From Lachnospiraceae bacterium (GTDB lineage: Bacteria > Bacillota > Clostridia > Lachnospirales > Lachnospiraceae), in contig JALEJP010000061.1 in NCBI GenBank assembly GCA_022769625.1, positions 36,137 to 100,136 on the forward strand: a stretch of 64,000 nt of DNA, given 5' to 3'. Shown piece by piece: positions 38,406-47,149 of this stretch; position 1 is the first letter of the stretch; every line of letters begins with the position of its first letter. The notes below the pieces were generated by a model. The model worked only from the letters and a program-made list of their open reading frames with translations, did no database searches and was not told the DNA's origin. The position numbers were made by a program, and so were the translations under genes.

Positions 38406-38526
38406 GTATCCATCATTTTTGTATCCAAATTATGAATTTATACTACGAGTATCGAAAATATTTATAAACAGACTATTGATATTTTATGAAATAAAATATA
38501 TACTATAAATATAATTTTTGGATAAA
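38406..38526. promoter_or_regulatory. Possible operator half-sites in the xre-island gap
   Basis: GTATCCA occurs at 38406-38412 and 38421-38427 (15-base spacing), and TGGATA (its complement) appears near 38519, downstream of the island promoter. The spacing and shared gap suit XRE binding, but three short AT-rich matches could be chance. Confidence 0.3.
38476..38504 (+). promoter_or_regulatory. Promoter of the tubulin-like/SIR2 island
   Basis: TTGATA (38476-38481), exactly 17 bases of AT-rich spacer, TATACT (38499-38504), about 100 bases before the first gene. No comparable promoter was seen inside the operon. Confidence 0.7.
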
Positions 38527-38602
38527 TAAGATTAATAGTAGTCAAAATGACGGAATTTCAAATGTTATGTGTTGAGATGAGAAAGAGAATGGAGGAAAAG
38601 TG

Positions 38603-38827
38603 ATGGATGAAATTAGTACAAAAAGCCGTCTTGCAGCATGTTTGTTCTGTCTGATTTTAGGAATGGTGGCGGTGCATCGGTTCTATGTTGGTAAGATAGG
38701 AACTGCAATTCTTATGATTTTGCTTATGTTTACAGGAATCGGGGAAATATGGCTGTTAGTTGATTTTATTATGATTGTGGCGGGTGTGTTTCGGGATAAA
38801 AATGGACGCAGGCTGGTTAACTGGTAA
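38603..38827 (+). CDS. TM2-domain membrane protein
   Basis: 74 residues with two helices and the TM2 pattern: a helix, then VAVHRFYVGKIGTAILMILLMFTGIGEIWLLVDFI, broken by a short polar turn. TM2 proteins are small membrane proteins of unknown role, common next to zinc-ribbon proteins. The ATG at 38603 is seven bases behind GGAGG; GTG at 38600 is the alternative. First gene of the island. Confidence 0.85.
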   Translation: MDEISTKSRLAACLFCLILGMVAVHRFYVGKIGTAILMILLMFTGIGEIWLLVDFIMIVAGVFRDKNGRRLVNW

Positions 38828-38839
38828 AGGGAGGTTTTT

Positions 38840-39325
38840 ATGAAGAGTAATAAGTGGTTATGGATCATCGGTATCATCTTCACATTGAGCCTTAGTGGGT
38901 GTGGTGGAGGTTTTGGAGGAAAAAGTGAATGTAAGGAGCTTATTCAAGATTTTGAAGAAGCCTGCAACGAACTTGATGTCCAGGGAATTTTGAATTGTAT
39001 TGATCCAAAAGTGAGTGATCCCATAAAAACAGTTGTAGCTATTGGTGGTATAGTCACGGATAATGTGGACCAGTATCTGGAAGATATAATGTCCGGGATT
39101 GGGAAAGAGCTTACAGATGCAGTTGGAAGTAATGGAACTACAGAGGATGTACTGGCCAGTATTCAGTTGGAGCCAAAAAAATATTCACTTAAACAAAAGG
39201 AAGGCACTGTCAGGTGTGTAGCCATATTTGAAGTGAATGGTATGGATATAACAAAAACATTGAACATATCAGTTGTGAAAAAGAATGACGAATGGTATGT
39301 ATCTGGTATTTCTATTGTGGAATAA
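38840..39325 (+). CDS. Lipoprotein of unknown function
   Basis: 161 residues. The signal peptide ends in the lipobox LSGC (Cys21), followed by GGGFGGKS. The mature part begins with a helix (CKELIQDFEEACNELDV) and ends with beta strands (VRCVAIFEVNGMDITKTLNISVVKKNDEWYVSGISIVE), a layout typical of small NTF2-like or DUF4878-like lipoproteins. It should sit on the outer face of the membrane. Twelve bases separate it from the TM2 gene. Confidence 0.75.
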   Translation: MKSNKWLWIIGIIFTLSLSGCGGGFGGKSECKELIQDFEEACNELDVQGILNCIDPKVSDPIKTVVAIGGIVTDNVDQYLEDIMSGIGKELTDAVGSNGTTEDVLASIQLEPKKYSLKQKEGTVRCVAIFEVNGMDITKTLNISVVKKNDEWYVSGISIVE

Positions 39326-39368
39326 CAGAAGAGTAATTGCAGAAAGAGAAAAACTGGAGGAAAAACAT

Positions 39369-41972
39369 ATGAAAGTTATTGATAAAAAATGGAGCGGCAT
39401 TTTTTTGAGTATTGTATTATTTCTTGCCGTAATTATGGTCCCTCAGAATAATGTATTTGCTGCAGATGCAGAATCCAACAGTACCCCGACACAGTTTGTG
39501 CTTGTACTGGATTGTTCTGGCAGTATGCAGGAATCGGATGCAAACGGATTGAGTCCAAAAGCAGCCAAATTGTTTGTAGACATGGTTCCAGTGGAAAATA
39601 CAAAAATTGGCGTTGTAGCATTTGGCGCAAACTGGGGAGCAGGTTCTTATGTCTATTCCGAAGAACCTGCAAATAATACTTATACAAAAATTATCTGTGA
39701 AATGACAGATGTCAGCACAGAAGAGGCAAGAGAAAGAGTGAAACAAGCCATTGATGAGACCTCAAAGATCAGAGATGAGAAAGGATACAGTACAATTGGA
39801 TATGCACTTCAGGCGGCAAAAGATATGTTGAATTCCAATGATACGGTGCAGGGAAATGGATGTGCGGTTTTGATGAGTGATGGACGTCAATACTATCTGA
39901 CCGGAGGAAAAAGGGGAAGTGAGGCACAGGAGACAAAACTTGAAAATGGCGCACAAGTATATAAATCAGCAAGTCTTGAAGCTGCACTAGAAGCTATGAA
40001 AGAAAAAGATTGGCCGGTTTATACGTTGGAAATGGCGGCAGATATCAAAGACGATTATGAAGAAGCGGAAAGACATACACCGTCAGGATGGACGGGAAAA
40101 GGTGGATTTAAAATTCCGACAGGACGTTATTACATGCAGCATATTGCGGATGAGACAGACGGTGAAAAGTTTACTGCATTCACACAGCTGGAAGTACAGA
40201 ATAATTTCGCGGAAATATTCAATAAATTTTATGAAGGTACAGAAGCTGGCGGAATTGAAGTCAACAGTGAAATAAAAGACGGAGTAGCCAGTATGGATTT
40301 CGATGTTTCTGAGATGATTGCGGAAACCAATATAACGATCACTGGGGACGATATGGGAAAAATAGAATCGGTAGAATTAGTGGATCCAAGCGGATCATCA
40401 AAAAGTTATACGAAATCTACAAAAACGGATGCTCGAATCATAACTTTTGAAGAAGACAGTTATATTATGATCAAATTACTCGCTCCGACAGAAGGAAAAT
40501 GGACAGCCAGAGTGAAAGGTGTGGACGGTGCAAAACTGACAATGATGACAGTTCCGATTCGCGAACTGGGTCTTTTGCTGTCAACGGGTACGGATAATTC
40601 CAAAGAGCTTGGAAAAGGGACGGAAGTCACACTTTCTGCAAAATTTATTTACAATGGCGGGAGTAAAAGTTATTTTTCAAAATCATTTTATGAAAAGAAT
40701 CCGGCAAAGCTTATTGTTTCCAAAGGAGAGGATCTGAGTGGTCAGACCTTCGAAATGGAAGTGGATGAGAAGAATCAATGTTATACAGGAAAGATTAATT
40801 TGAACCAGACAGGAATGGTTCGGGTGAAAGCTGTAGTGGAAAGTGGACATTTCAGAAATGATAAAAAGGAAACAGGTTATATCACTTTTAGTGTAAAGAA
40901 TCGTCCGGTTACTAAGATAAAAGATATGGATGATATTGATATGAAGTTTAATGCAGAAGCAGAAATCGACATGAACAGTTATTTTGAAGACCCGGATCAG
41001 GATACATTTATGTGCAGTTTTGATGTGGATCAGACAAAGGGAATTGATGTCTCGGTAGATGAACAGAATGTCATGCATATTAAAAGCGGTATTAAGGCTG
41101 GTGATGTAACTGTGAAAATTGGAGTAAACGATGGAAGTATGGATCAGGATGTGACATCAGAGTTTACGATTCATTTGGAGAATCAGCCTTTGAAGGCAAA
41201 AGGTCCTAAAACAATCTCAAAGACGATTACCTATAATGCAGATATTGTCCCGGGATTTTTGAAAAAAATATTTGGCATCACAGAAAAATCAGGGGAAGAA
41301 ATTAATATGGGTGATTACTTTGAGGATCCGGATGGAATAACTCCGATTCTTGAAACAAAAGATTTACCAAAGGATACTATTATTCAGGTATCAGAAGATA
41401 GAGATGGAATTTTGAATATAAAGGGTACCGATAAGGGCGAAGGGGTTTTCCGTATTGTCGCAAAAGATGCCAGCGATGAAAGCATAAGTTATGAAAAAGA
41501 AGTGATAATAAAATCGATCAGTGCAGCAGGCTGGGTATGGAAACAAATCAGAATCCCTGTGTGTATCGCATTGGTATTTATTATATTTATTGTGATAGTT
41601 TTGATTGCATTGTTTGCAGGAAGAAAGATTTATGGAACCTGGGAGGTAACGGTAGATAATAGAATTGAAGGACCTTATCAGTTAGGACGTATGGCACATG
41701 GAAAGAAAAAGAAGTGCAGTCTGAGCGGAGTATTAGAAGATACAGGATTCCATGCGATTGCAGATGGAGGTATCGTGCTGAAGGCAGGCAATAATTTTTC
41801 AAGAAGTGTAATCATTACAGGACTGGAAAATGCAGCATCGGTTACCTATAGAGGAAGTGAATACAGCTCTGCAGAGGGAAGGATACTGAGAAAAGCTTTG
41901 ATAAATCAGGGACAGTATATTGAAATTATGGTGGATGGTGTACAGGTTACATTGAACAGAGTTGGCAAATAA
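39369..41972 (+). CDS. Membrane-anchored VWA-domain surface protein
   Basis: 867 residues. A signal peptide (to about VFAAD) is followed by a von Willebrand A domain with an intact MIDAS DCSGSM (D48, S50, S52) and VLMSDGRQYY. Then come beta domains (about 280-500) and two cadherin/dystroglycan-like repeats (NSYFEDPDQD and GDYFEDPDGI, each with acidic calcium-type residues). A TM helix lies at about 730-752, with a cytoplasmic beta-rich tail of about 115 residues. It could bind a ligand outside and signal inward. The ATG at 39369 follows GGAGG. Third gene of the island. Confidence 0.85.
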   Translation: MKVIDKKWSGIFLSIVLFLAVIMVPQNNVFAADAESNSTPTQFVLVLDCSGSMQESDANGLSPKAAKLFVDMVPVENTKIGVVAFGANWGAGSYVYSEEPANNTYTKIICEMTDVSTEEARERVKQAIDETSKIRDEKGYSTIGYALQAAKDMLNSNDTVQGNGCAVLMSDGRQYYLTGGKRGSEAQETKLENGAQVYKSASLEAALEAMKEKDWPVYTLEMAADIKDDYEEAERHTPSGWTGKGGFKIPTGRYYMQHIADETDGEKFTAFTQLEVQNNFAEIFNKFYEGTEAGGIEVNSEIKDGVASMDFDVSEMIAETNITITGDDMGKIESVELVDPSGSSKSYTKSTKTDARIITFEEDSYIMIKLLAPTEGKWTARVKGVDGAKLTMMTVPIRELGLLLSTGTDNSKELGKGTEVTLSAKFIYNGGSKSYFSKSFYEKNPAKLIVSKGEDLSGQTFEMEVDEKNQCYTGKINLNQTGMVRVKAVVESGHFRNDKKETGYITFSVKNRPVTKIKDMDDIDMKFNAEAEIDMNSYFEDPDQDTFMCSFDVDQTKGIDVSVDEQNVMHIKSGIKAGDVTVKIGVNDGSMDQDVTSEFTIHLENQPLKAKGPKTISKTITYNADIVPGFLKKIFGITEKSGEEINMGDYFEDPDGITPILETKDLPKDTIIQVSEDRDGILNIKGTDKGEGVFRIVAKDASDESISYEKEVIIKSISAAGWVWKQIRIPVCIALVFIIFIVIVLIALFAGRKIYGTWEVTVDNRIEGPYQLGRMAHGKKKKCSLSGVLEDTGFHAIADGGIVLKAGNNFSRSVIITGLENAASVTYRGSEYSSAEGRILRKALINQGQYIEIMVDGVQVTLNRVGK

Positions 41973-41996
41973 AGGATGGTCGATGAGAAAAGAATG

Positions 41997-42050
41997 CATA
42001 TGGCAGGTTATATTTGAGTAATCTTAGTCAATAACTGACATAACCATATG
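41997..42050 (+). other. Hairpin between the VWA and tubulin-like genes
   Basis: CATATGG..GTTAT (from 41997) pairs with ATAACCATATG (42040-42050) around a small bulge. There is no U-tract, so it is not a standard terminator. It may stabilise or process the mRNA. Confidence 0.5.
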
Positions 42051-42079
42051 TGAAAAATAAAATATCAGGAGGAAGGAAA

Positions 42080-45000
42080 ATGATACTGGAAACCAAGGAC
42101 AAAAATGAGTTGCAAAAGATTCTGCAGATTGGCCAGGTTGATGTGGGAAATGATACGCTGTTTTCCAGAAAAGATAAACTGAATATCAGAAAAGATCATT
42201 TAACACTGGTTATCAGCAGCGGGGGAAGCGGAGCTGCCGCAATCAGAGAAGCGATTCGAACAGCAAAGCAGAAACTCCATTCTGATTTCAGCACCTATAT
42301 GAAATTTATTATGGTGGATTCGGATGGAAATGAAGTAAAACACACAGAGAATCAGGTAGGACAAAATACACTTCAGATTTTAAATATTTCGACACCCGGA
42401 GCAATGGATCGCCTGCGCTATGATGTCAGAACAGATTTTTTTAGAAAATTTGTTCATAAAAACTACAATGTTACAAAACTAGGTCCCGATGGAAGTGGAA
42501 GAGATCGTACAACAGGTAAGATCAAGTTTTATGACGATGCACAGGGGGGAGGCAGTAATGATGTCAGATTCCGCAATATGATTTCTTCTCTGTTTACAGG
42601 TGACTGGGCCTCAAAAAAGAATCTTCCCGTAGATATCATGATTATGGCGGGGCTTTCCGGAGGAAACGGAAGTGGTACTTTTGAAGAGCTTGCAGCACAT
42701 GCAAGAGAAGCGTGCTTAAAAGCAGGTGCAAGAGAAGTGCGTGTATTTGGTTATCTGTTTCTGCCTGATACGGTAGAAGCGTTTGATGCTTCAAATCCGG
42801 ATATTTTGAGTGCAATTTATGTGAATGGTTATGCAGCCTTAAAGGAGCTGGAGAGCTATGAATCGATTCCGGCATCCCCTGGAAGAAAAGAAAGTTTCTA
42901 TTCCAGAGATGGAGTGACTGAAATCATATGTGATGATTCGAAACGACTATATGATTATCCGGTTTTGATATCCGGTACGTATGAAGAAAGTAAAGCGATG
43001 ATGGCTGAATCCATCATTAATCTTGCAATAGAAAGCGACGGAACATTCAGTCAGAATTCTTTTTACAGCAATAGTGAAACAAATCGTACTTCATATTTGA
43101 CGGGAAATAATCTGACAATAGGAGGGCTGTTAAAAAAAGATATTTTTCCGGAAGATTCTCACCGGTATTCCGGAATCGGATATGCTTATGCAGCGATTCC
43201 GGATCAGATTGTTACAGCCAATGTGGTCAGCAATGTCTGCAGAAAATTATATGAAGTGTCAGAAGTTCCCGGTATAGAAGGAACAGACAAAGATACCAAT
43301 AGAGTCCATTTTTGCACAGATAAAAATCGCATGTCAAAATTTGAAATGGAAACACAGATCCGCAGACTGTTTAATATAGATTCCAAGCAGGATTTGAATG
43401 CTATGAGCTTCTGGGATCAAAGATTAAAGGGAGCATTAAATAAATGCAGTATGCTTCCGGATAATCATGTAGAGATTACATCAAAAGATGTATCAGCAGG
43501 ACAGGTGGGGACTTTTGAAAAAGGATTCCATGCTACTGAACGAGTAAATACAGGAACACCAGAATTGATGAAGTATCTGGATGAACAGCTCGTTATTTTT
43601 AAAGAAAAATCTTTGCAGGTTATTAAAGACTATGGACCGCGGGCAATGGAGCTTTTGTATAAAGGAATGGGACCATATGATAAAGATGGAAATCCACAGT
43701 CGTATCCGGACATTTCCATCGAAAACATGCTCAATACGGCGAAAGCGGAATTGCAGAAAATAATAGCTAAACAGGTACCGCGTCCGGTCATGACGAAAAA
43801 ATTCCTGGAAATTGTACGTCATGAGGGGCTTGCTGAGTGGAAGGGACAATTTAAAAATGCCGTTCAGCATGAGGTGAAACAAAAAATTGCAGATAATATT
43901 ATTGCTCCTAATGGAGCATGGGAGAAAAAGCTGATTCAGCCGATTGAAGAATACATAAAACAGTGTAAACGTTTTGCTGACAGTCTGGAAATGCTGACAA
44001 ATTTTTACCAGAGCGCGGGAAGCTCTCTGGATGCACAGGATTATCAGAAATTCCTGGATGCTTCGAAAACAGGAAATTGTGTAAATCTTTGTAATAATGC
44101 AAATGTCTACAGTTGGATTCAAAGTCAGGTCAAGGCTAAAATAAATGGAGTTGATCCGGATGAAGTAAAAAAGAACATCGTGGAAAGCTTTGCAGAGAAG
44201 CCTTCTGACTGGACAAGTGACGTAGAAGGAAAAACAAGAGGAGCTTTTGATGCAGTTATGGCAAGAAGCTGTGAACTGGGCAGTGGAGCAGGAGGAGGAA
44301 CGACCATTACCTTGACAGCAACTTCTTATTTTGACTTTGTGCTGGCACAGGAAGCTCCGGAAAATGTGCAGAATAAGGCAATGGAACTGGTACAGGGAAT
44401 TGTAGGACAACTTCTGGAAAAAAGCAAACCGGCATTAAAATGCAGACCGGGAAGTATGAATGCATTAAACCGTTTCATCCTTATTCCAAAATCATTGCAG
44501 GCCAGTGCGTTTGCAAATTCTATTATAAGTGCATTCAAGAGTGAGCTGCAGAAAATCAGTGGCGCGGGAGCAGCACAGTTGTCAGTTTCGGAGGCAGTTC
44601 TTGACATTGTCTGCTATCAGACAAGTGTTGCAAATGCGGTATGTGATTTGACCGATATAGGTAAATGGGAACAGTATTATAACCGTTCCAAAGAACATGT
44701 TTCGCGTCATTTGTGCAATGGAGAATATGTAAGCAAATTTACAGAACGGACGAAAACGGAGATTGAAACTGAGAAAGCAATAAAAGGGGATTATCCAGTA
44801 CCTAAATTAATGTTAACGGCAGAGGAGGATATGATTTTCGGCACAGGACTTAGTTGGGAGCATTATCCGCCACTTGCGCTGCATGATCTGGATAAAAACG
44901 AATACGAAAAAGAGTTTCTAAATACAGTGTTTGAGCCCATTGTTAATTATGCGATGCGCGAAAAGATTATCGAAAGGAAAGTGACGGCCAATGTAAGTTC

Positions 45001-46363
45001 TGATATCTATCAGTATGTAGTAAATCTGATTCCAAAAGATTGGAACAATCTGGATGTTACGGAATACTATGAGGTTGGCGCAGATGGGAGGTTTGAGAGA
45101 GGGGAAGCACTGTTTGAGTATTTACAGAGTCAGAACCTCATTTCAAGAGGAGAGAAACAGAAAGAAATTACATTATTTGGAAGTGGTGTATTTGAAAAAG
45201 CACTGGATTTTTCGGAAGCGCGCAGAGCAGGCATGAATACAGCTCAGATTGAAGCGAAGAGTATAGAGTATATGAAGCGTATTTTACGGAAGAATACAGA
45301 TCTTTTCCAGGAAATGCGTGAAACGTTGTTCAGGTATTATGAGATTGTGAGATGTCTTGAACTTCGTGAAAAAGATCAGAAATATTTATACCAGACGGAA
45401 AAGTTTATTCGTTATTATCAGTATGGCTTATTGTCTGACGCAGGGGATGTATGGCGGTATGAAACAGATAGTTCAGGAAAAACAAAACTCCTGTGTAGAT
45501 TTGATGCTGCTGCGGAAATGAATTATTCTCCTATGGAGAAAAAACTGGTGAAAGACGGATGGAAGATTTTGCTGGCATTTAAAAAGTTTACTACACTGGA
45601 TTTTGATCAGCTGGAGCGGACTGCAAATGAAAAACAAAGGAATGAGGATCGAAAAAGCTTTAATGAACTTCTTGTTGAAAACACAGAGAAATTGAAAAAA
45701 GTACACGATAAATTGAAAAAAGACTTTATTGATCCGGCAGGAGAGGATAAGACAGTAGAAGAAGCAATCCGCTATATATTGAAAGTTGGTAAGAATGATG
45801 AAGACTTTTATATCAAAACACTTGCAGCTATGTGGGAGAAGCTTCCAAAAGATGATATTGATTCAATGTCAATAGAACCAGGTAAAAAGGAATCAACATC
45901 TGTGTGGGTATGCCCAGAATGTAGACGATTGAATGAAGCAGAAAAAAAGTTTTGTTCCGAGTGTGGAACAAAAAAACCAGAAGAGAAAGAAGAAAGTGAC
46001 TGGACCTGTCCGAATTGCAGTCATGTAAACGGAGCAAAGATTAAATTCTGTTCTGAGTGTGGAACAAAAAAACCAGAAGAGAAAGAAGAAAGTGACTGGA
46101 TCTGTCCGAATTGTAGTCATGTAAACGGAGCAAAGGTTAAATTCTGCTCCGAATGTGGAACAAAAAAACCAGAAGAGAAACTGGAAAACGAGTGGATCTG
46201 TCCAAACTGTAATCACGTAAATGGAGTAAAGATTAAATTCTGTTCCGAATGTGGAACTAAAAAGCCGGAGAAAACACCGGAGGTTGACTGGATCTGTCAA
46301 AATTGCGGTAATTCAAACGGAGCAAAAATTAAGTTTTGCTCCGAATGTGGAACAAAAAGATAA
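42080..46363 (+). CDS. Tubulin-like protein with five C-terminal zinc ribbons
   Basis: 1,427 residues. The N-terminal ~450 residues look like the Tubulin_2 family: a first glycine loop VISSGGSGAAA (about 45-54), then the tubulin/FtsZ-type signature GLSGGNGSGT at 191-200, which corresponds to GGGTGTG of FtsZ. A long helical region follows. The last ~170 residues hold five tandem CxxC...CxxC zinc ribbons of the form CPNCSHVNGAKIKFCSECGTKKPEE. It probably binds GTP and may polymerise. The ATG at 42080 has AGGAGG upstream and is preferred over GTG 42050. This is the central protein of the island. Confidence 0.82.
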   Translation: MILETKDKNELQKILQIGQVDVGNDTLFSRKDKLNIRKDHLTLVISSGGSGAAAIREAIRTAKQKLHSDFSTYMKFIMVDSDGNEVKHTENQVGQNTLQILNISTPGAMDRLRYDVRTDFFRKFVHKNYNVTKLGPDGSGRDRTTGKIKFYDDAQGGGSNDVRFRNMISSLFTGDWASKKNLPVDIMIMAGLSGGNGSGTFEELAAHAREACLKAGAREVRVFGYLFLPDTVEAFDASNPDILSAIYVNGYAALKELESYESIPASPGRKESFYSRDGVTEIICDDSKRLYDYPVLISGTYEESKAMMAESIINLAIESDGTFSQNSFYSNSETNRTSYLTGNNLTIGGLLKKDIFPEDSHRYSGIGYAYAAIPDQIVTANVVSNVCRKLYEVSEVPGIEGTDKDTNRVHFCTDKNRMSKFEMETQIRRLFNIDSKQDLNAMSFWDQRLKGALNKCSMLPDNHVEITSKDVSAGQVGTFEKGFHATERVNTGTPELMKYLDEQLVIFKEKSLQVIKDYGPRAMELLYKGMGPYDKDGNPQSYPDISIENMLNTAKAELQKIIAKQVPRPVMTKKFLEIVRHEGLAEWKGQFKNAVQHEVKQKIADNIIAPNGAWEKKLIQPIEEYIKQCKRFADSLEMLTNFYQSAGSSLDAQDYQKFLDASKTGNCVNLCNNANVYSWIQSQVKAKINGVDPDEVKKNIVESFAEKPSDWTSDVEGKTRGAFDAVMARSCELGSGAGGGTTITLTATSYFDFVLAQEAPENVQNKAMELVQGIVGQLLEKSKPALKCRPGSMNALNRFILIPKSLQASAFANSIISAFKSELQKISGAGAAQLSVSEAVLDIVCYQTSVANAVCDLTDIGKWEQYYNRSKEHVSRHLCNGEYVSKFTERTKTEIETEKAIKGDYPVPKLMLTAEEDMIFGTGLSWEHYPPLALHDLDKNEYEKEFLNTVFEPIVNYAMREKIIERKVTANVSSDIYQYVVNLIPKDWNNLDVTEYYEVGADGRFERGEALFEYLQSQNLISRGEKQKEITLFGSGVFEKALDFSEARRAGMNTAQIEAKSIEYMKRILRKNTDLFQEMRETLFRYYEIVRCLELREKDQKYLYQTEKFIRYYQYGLLSDAGDVWRYETDSSGKTKLLCRFDAAAEMNYSPMEKKLVKDGWKILLAFKKFTTLDFDQLERTANEKQRNEDRKSFNELLVENTEKLKKVHDKLKKDFIDPAGEDKTVEEAIRYILKVGKNDEDFYIKTLAAMWEKLPKDDIDSMSIEPGKKESTSVWVCPECRRLNEAEKKFCSECGTKKPEEKEESDWTCPNCSHVNGAKIKFCSECGTKKPEEKEESDWICPNCSHVNGAKVKFCSECGTKKPEEKLENEWICPNCNHVNGVKIKFCSECGTKKPEKTPEVDWICQNCGNSNGAKIKFCSECGTKR
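45898..46356 (+). repeat. Tandem zinc-ribbon coding repeats
   Basis: Five in-frame units of about 30-33 residues, each with two CxxC pairs and a KKPEE linker. The middle units are nearly identical at DNA level, as expected from recent duplication. Confidence 0.85.
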
Positions 46364-46381
46364 CATAGTAGTTTTATAGTT

Positions 46382-46401
46382 GGCACCCCTTACGGGGTGC
46401 C
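46382..46401 (+). other. Perfect 8-bp GC-rich hairpin between genes
   Basis: GGCACCCC-TTAC-GGGGTGCC in an otherwise AT-rich gap after the tubulin-like gene. No U-tract follows. Possible attenuator or RNA-processing barrier. Confidence 0.6.
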
Positions 46402-46448
46402 CGCGAATGATATTTTCAGAAATTGTACCATGTATTAGGAGGAAAAAA

Positions 46449-47087
46449 ATGAAAAACAAAAAGTATTTTGTAACAGTGGTTTTATGTTTAGCAGCTTTAA
46501 ATATATCAGCATGTGGGAGAAATAAAGCAGAATCAGAAATAAGCAGTGAAACGATAGCTGCTGAAAAGAACGATATAACAAATGCAAACATTGAGGAAGG
46601 AACAATAGAATTTGATCCTGTGGTAAAAGTAGATGGAAGTGAATATACACTTCCGATAAATTGTGAAGATCTGCTTGCTGATGGATGGGAAATGTATTCC
46701 TTTACAGGAGAAGAAACGATAGATCCCCAATCTTATGCACAGGTTTCATTTCAGCGTTCGGATGCCCTCATTCATACAAGTCTGGTTAACAGAAGTGAAG
46801 AAGAAGAACAATTAAAGAATTTGAAAATCGAGTCTGTCTGGCTCAGCAGAGACTGGTACGAAGAAGGGGGACACCATAGCGTTGAGTTGCCAGATGGGAT
46901 CACGATACTGTCTACAGAAGAAGACATTAAAAACAGTTACGGAGAGCCGACGAACGAAGAAGAAATGCAATATATAAATGAATCTGGTGATTGTATATCT
47001 TTTAGCTTAGATGATAACGGTGAATGTTCTTATTTAGAAATGAATACTTGTGGAGATATGGACGGTTTGAAAAATGATACTCTTTGA
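46449..47087 (+). CDS. Lipoprotein of unknown function
   Basis: 212 residues. A signal peptide ends in ISAC (Cys22), followed by a polar Glu/Asn-rich linker and a beta-rich domain. Near the end it reads SYGEPTNEEEMQYINESGDCISFSLDDNGECSYLEM, a pattern seen in many small Firmicutes lipoproteins without known function. The ATG at 46449 follows AGGAGG. Its place between cytoplasmic genes argues for a specific partner role. Confidence 0.7.
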   Translation: MKNKKYFVTVVLCLAALNISACGRNKAESEISSETIAAEKNDITNANIEEGTIEFDPVVKVDGSEYTLPINCEDLLADGWEMYSFTGEETIDPQSYAQVSFQRSDALIHTSLVNRSEEEEQLKNLKIESVWLSRDWYEEGGHHSVELPDGITILSTEEDIKNSYGEPTNEEEMQYINESGDCISFSLDDNGECSYLEMNTCGDMDGLKNDTL

Positions 47088-47149
47088 CTCTGCGGAATAT
47101 TGAGATCAAATATTTGGGGAAACTATGGAATAAAAATGGAGGAATGAGT

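Noticed and set aside
42080..46363. Assignment of the tubulin-like gene to FtsZ or plasmid TubZ
   Set aside because: Only the glycine signature is shared. The length, helical body and zinc ribbons do not fit FtsZ or TubZ, and there is no TubR-like partner or centromere.
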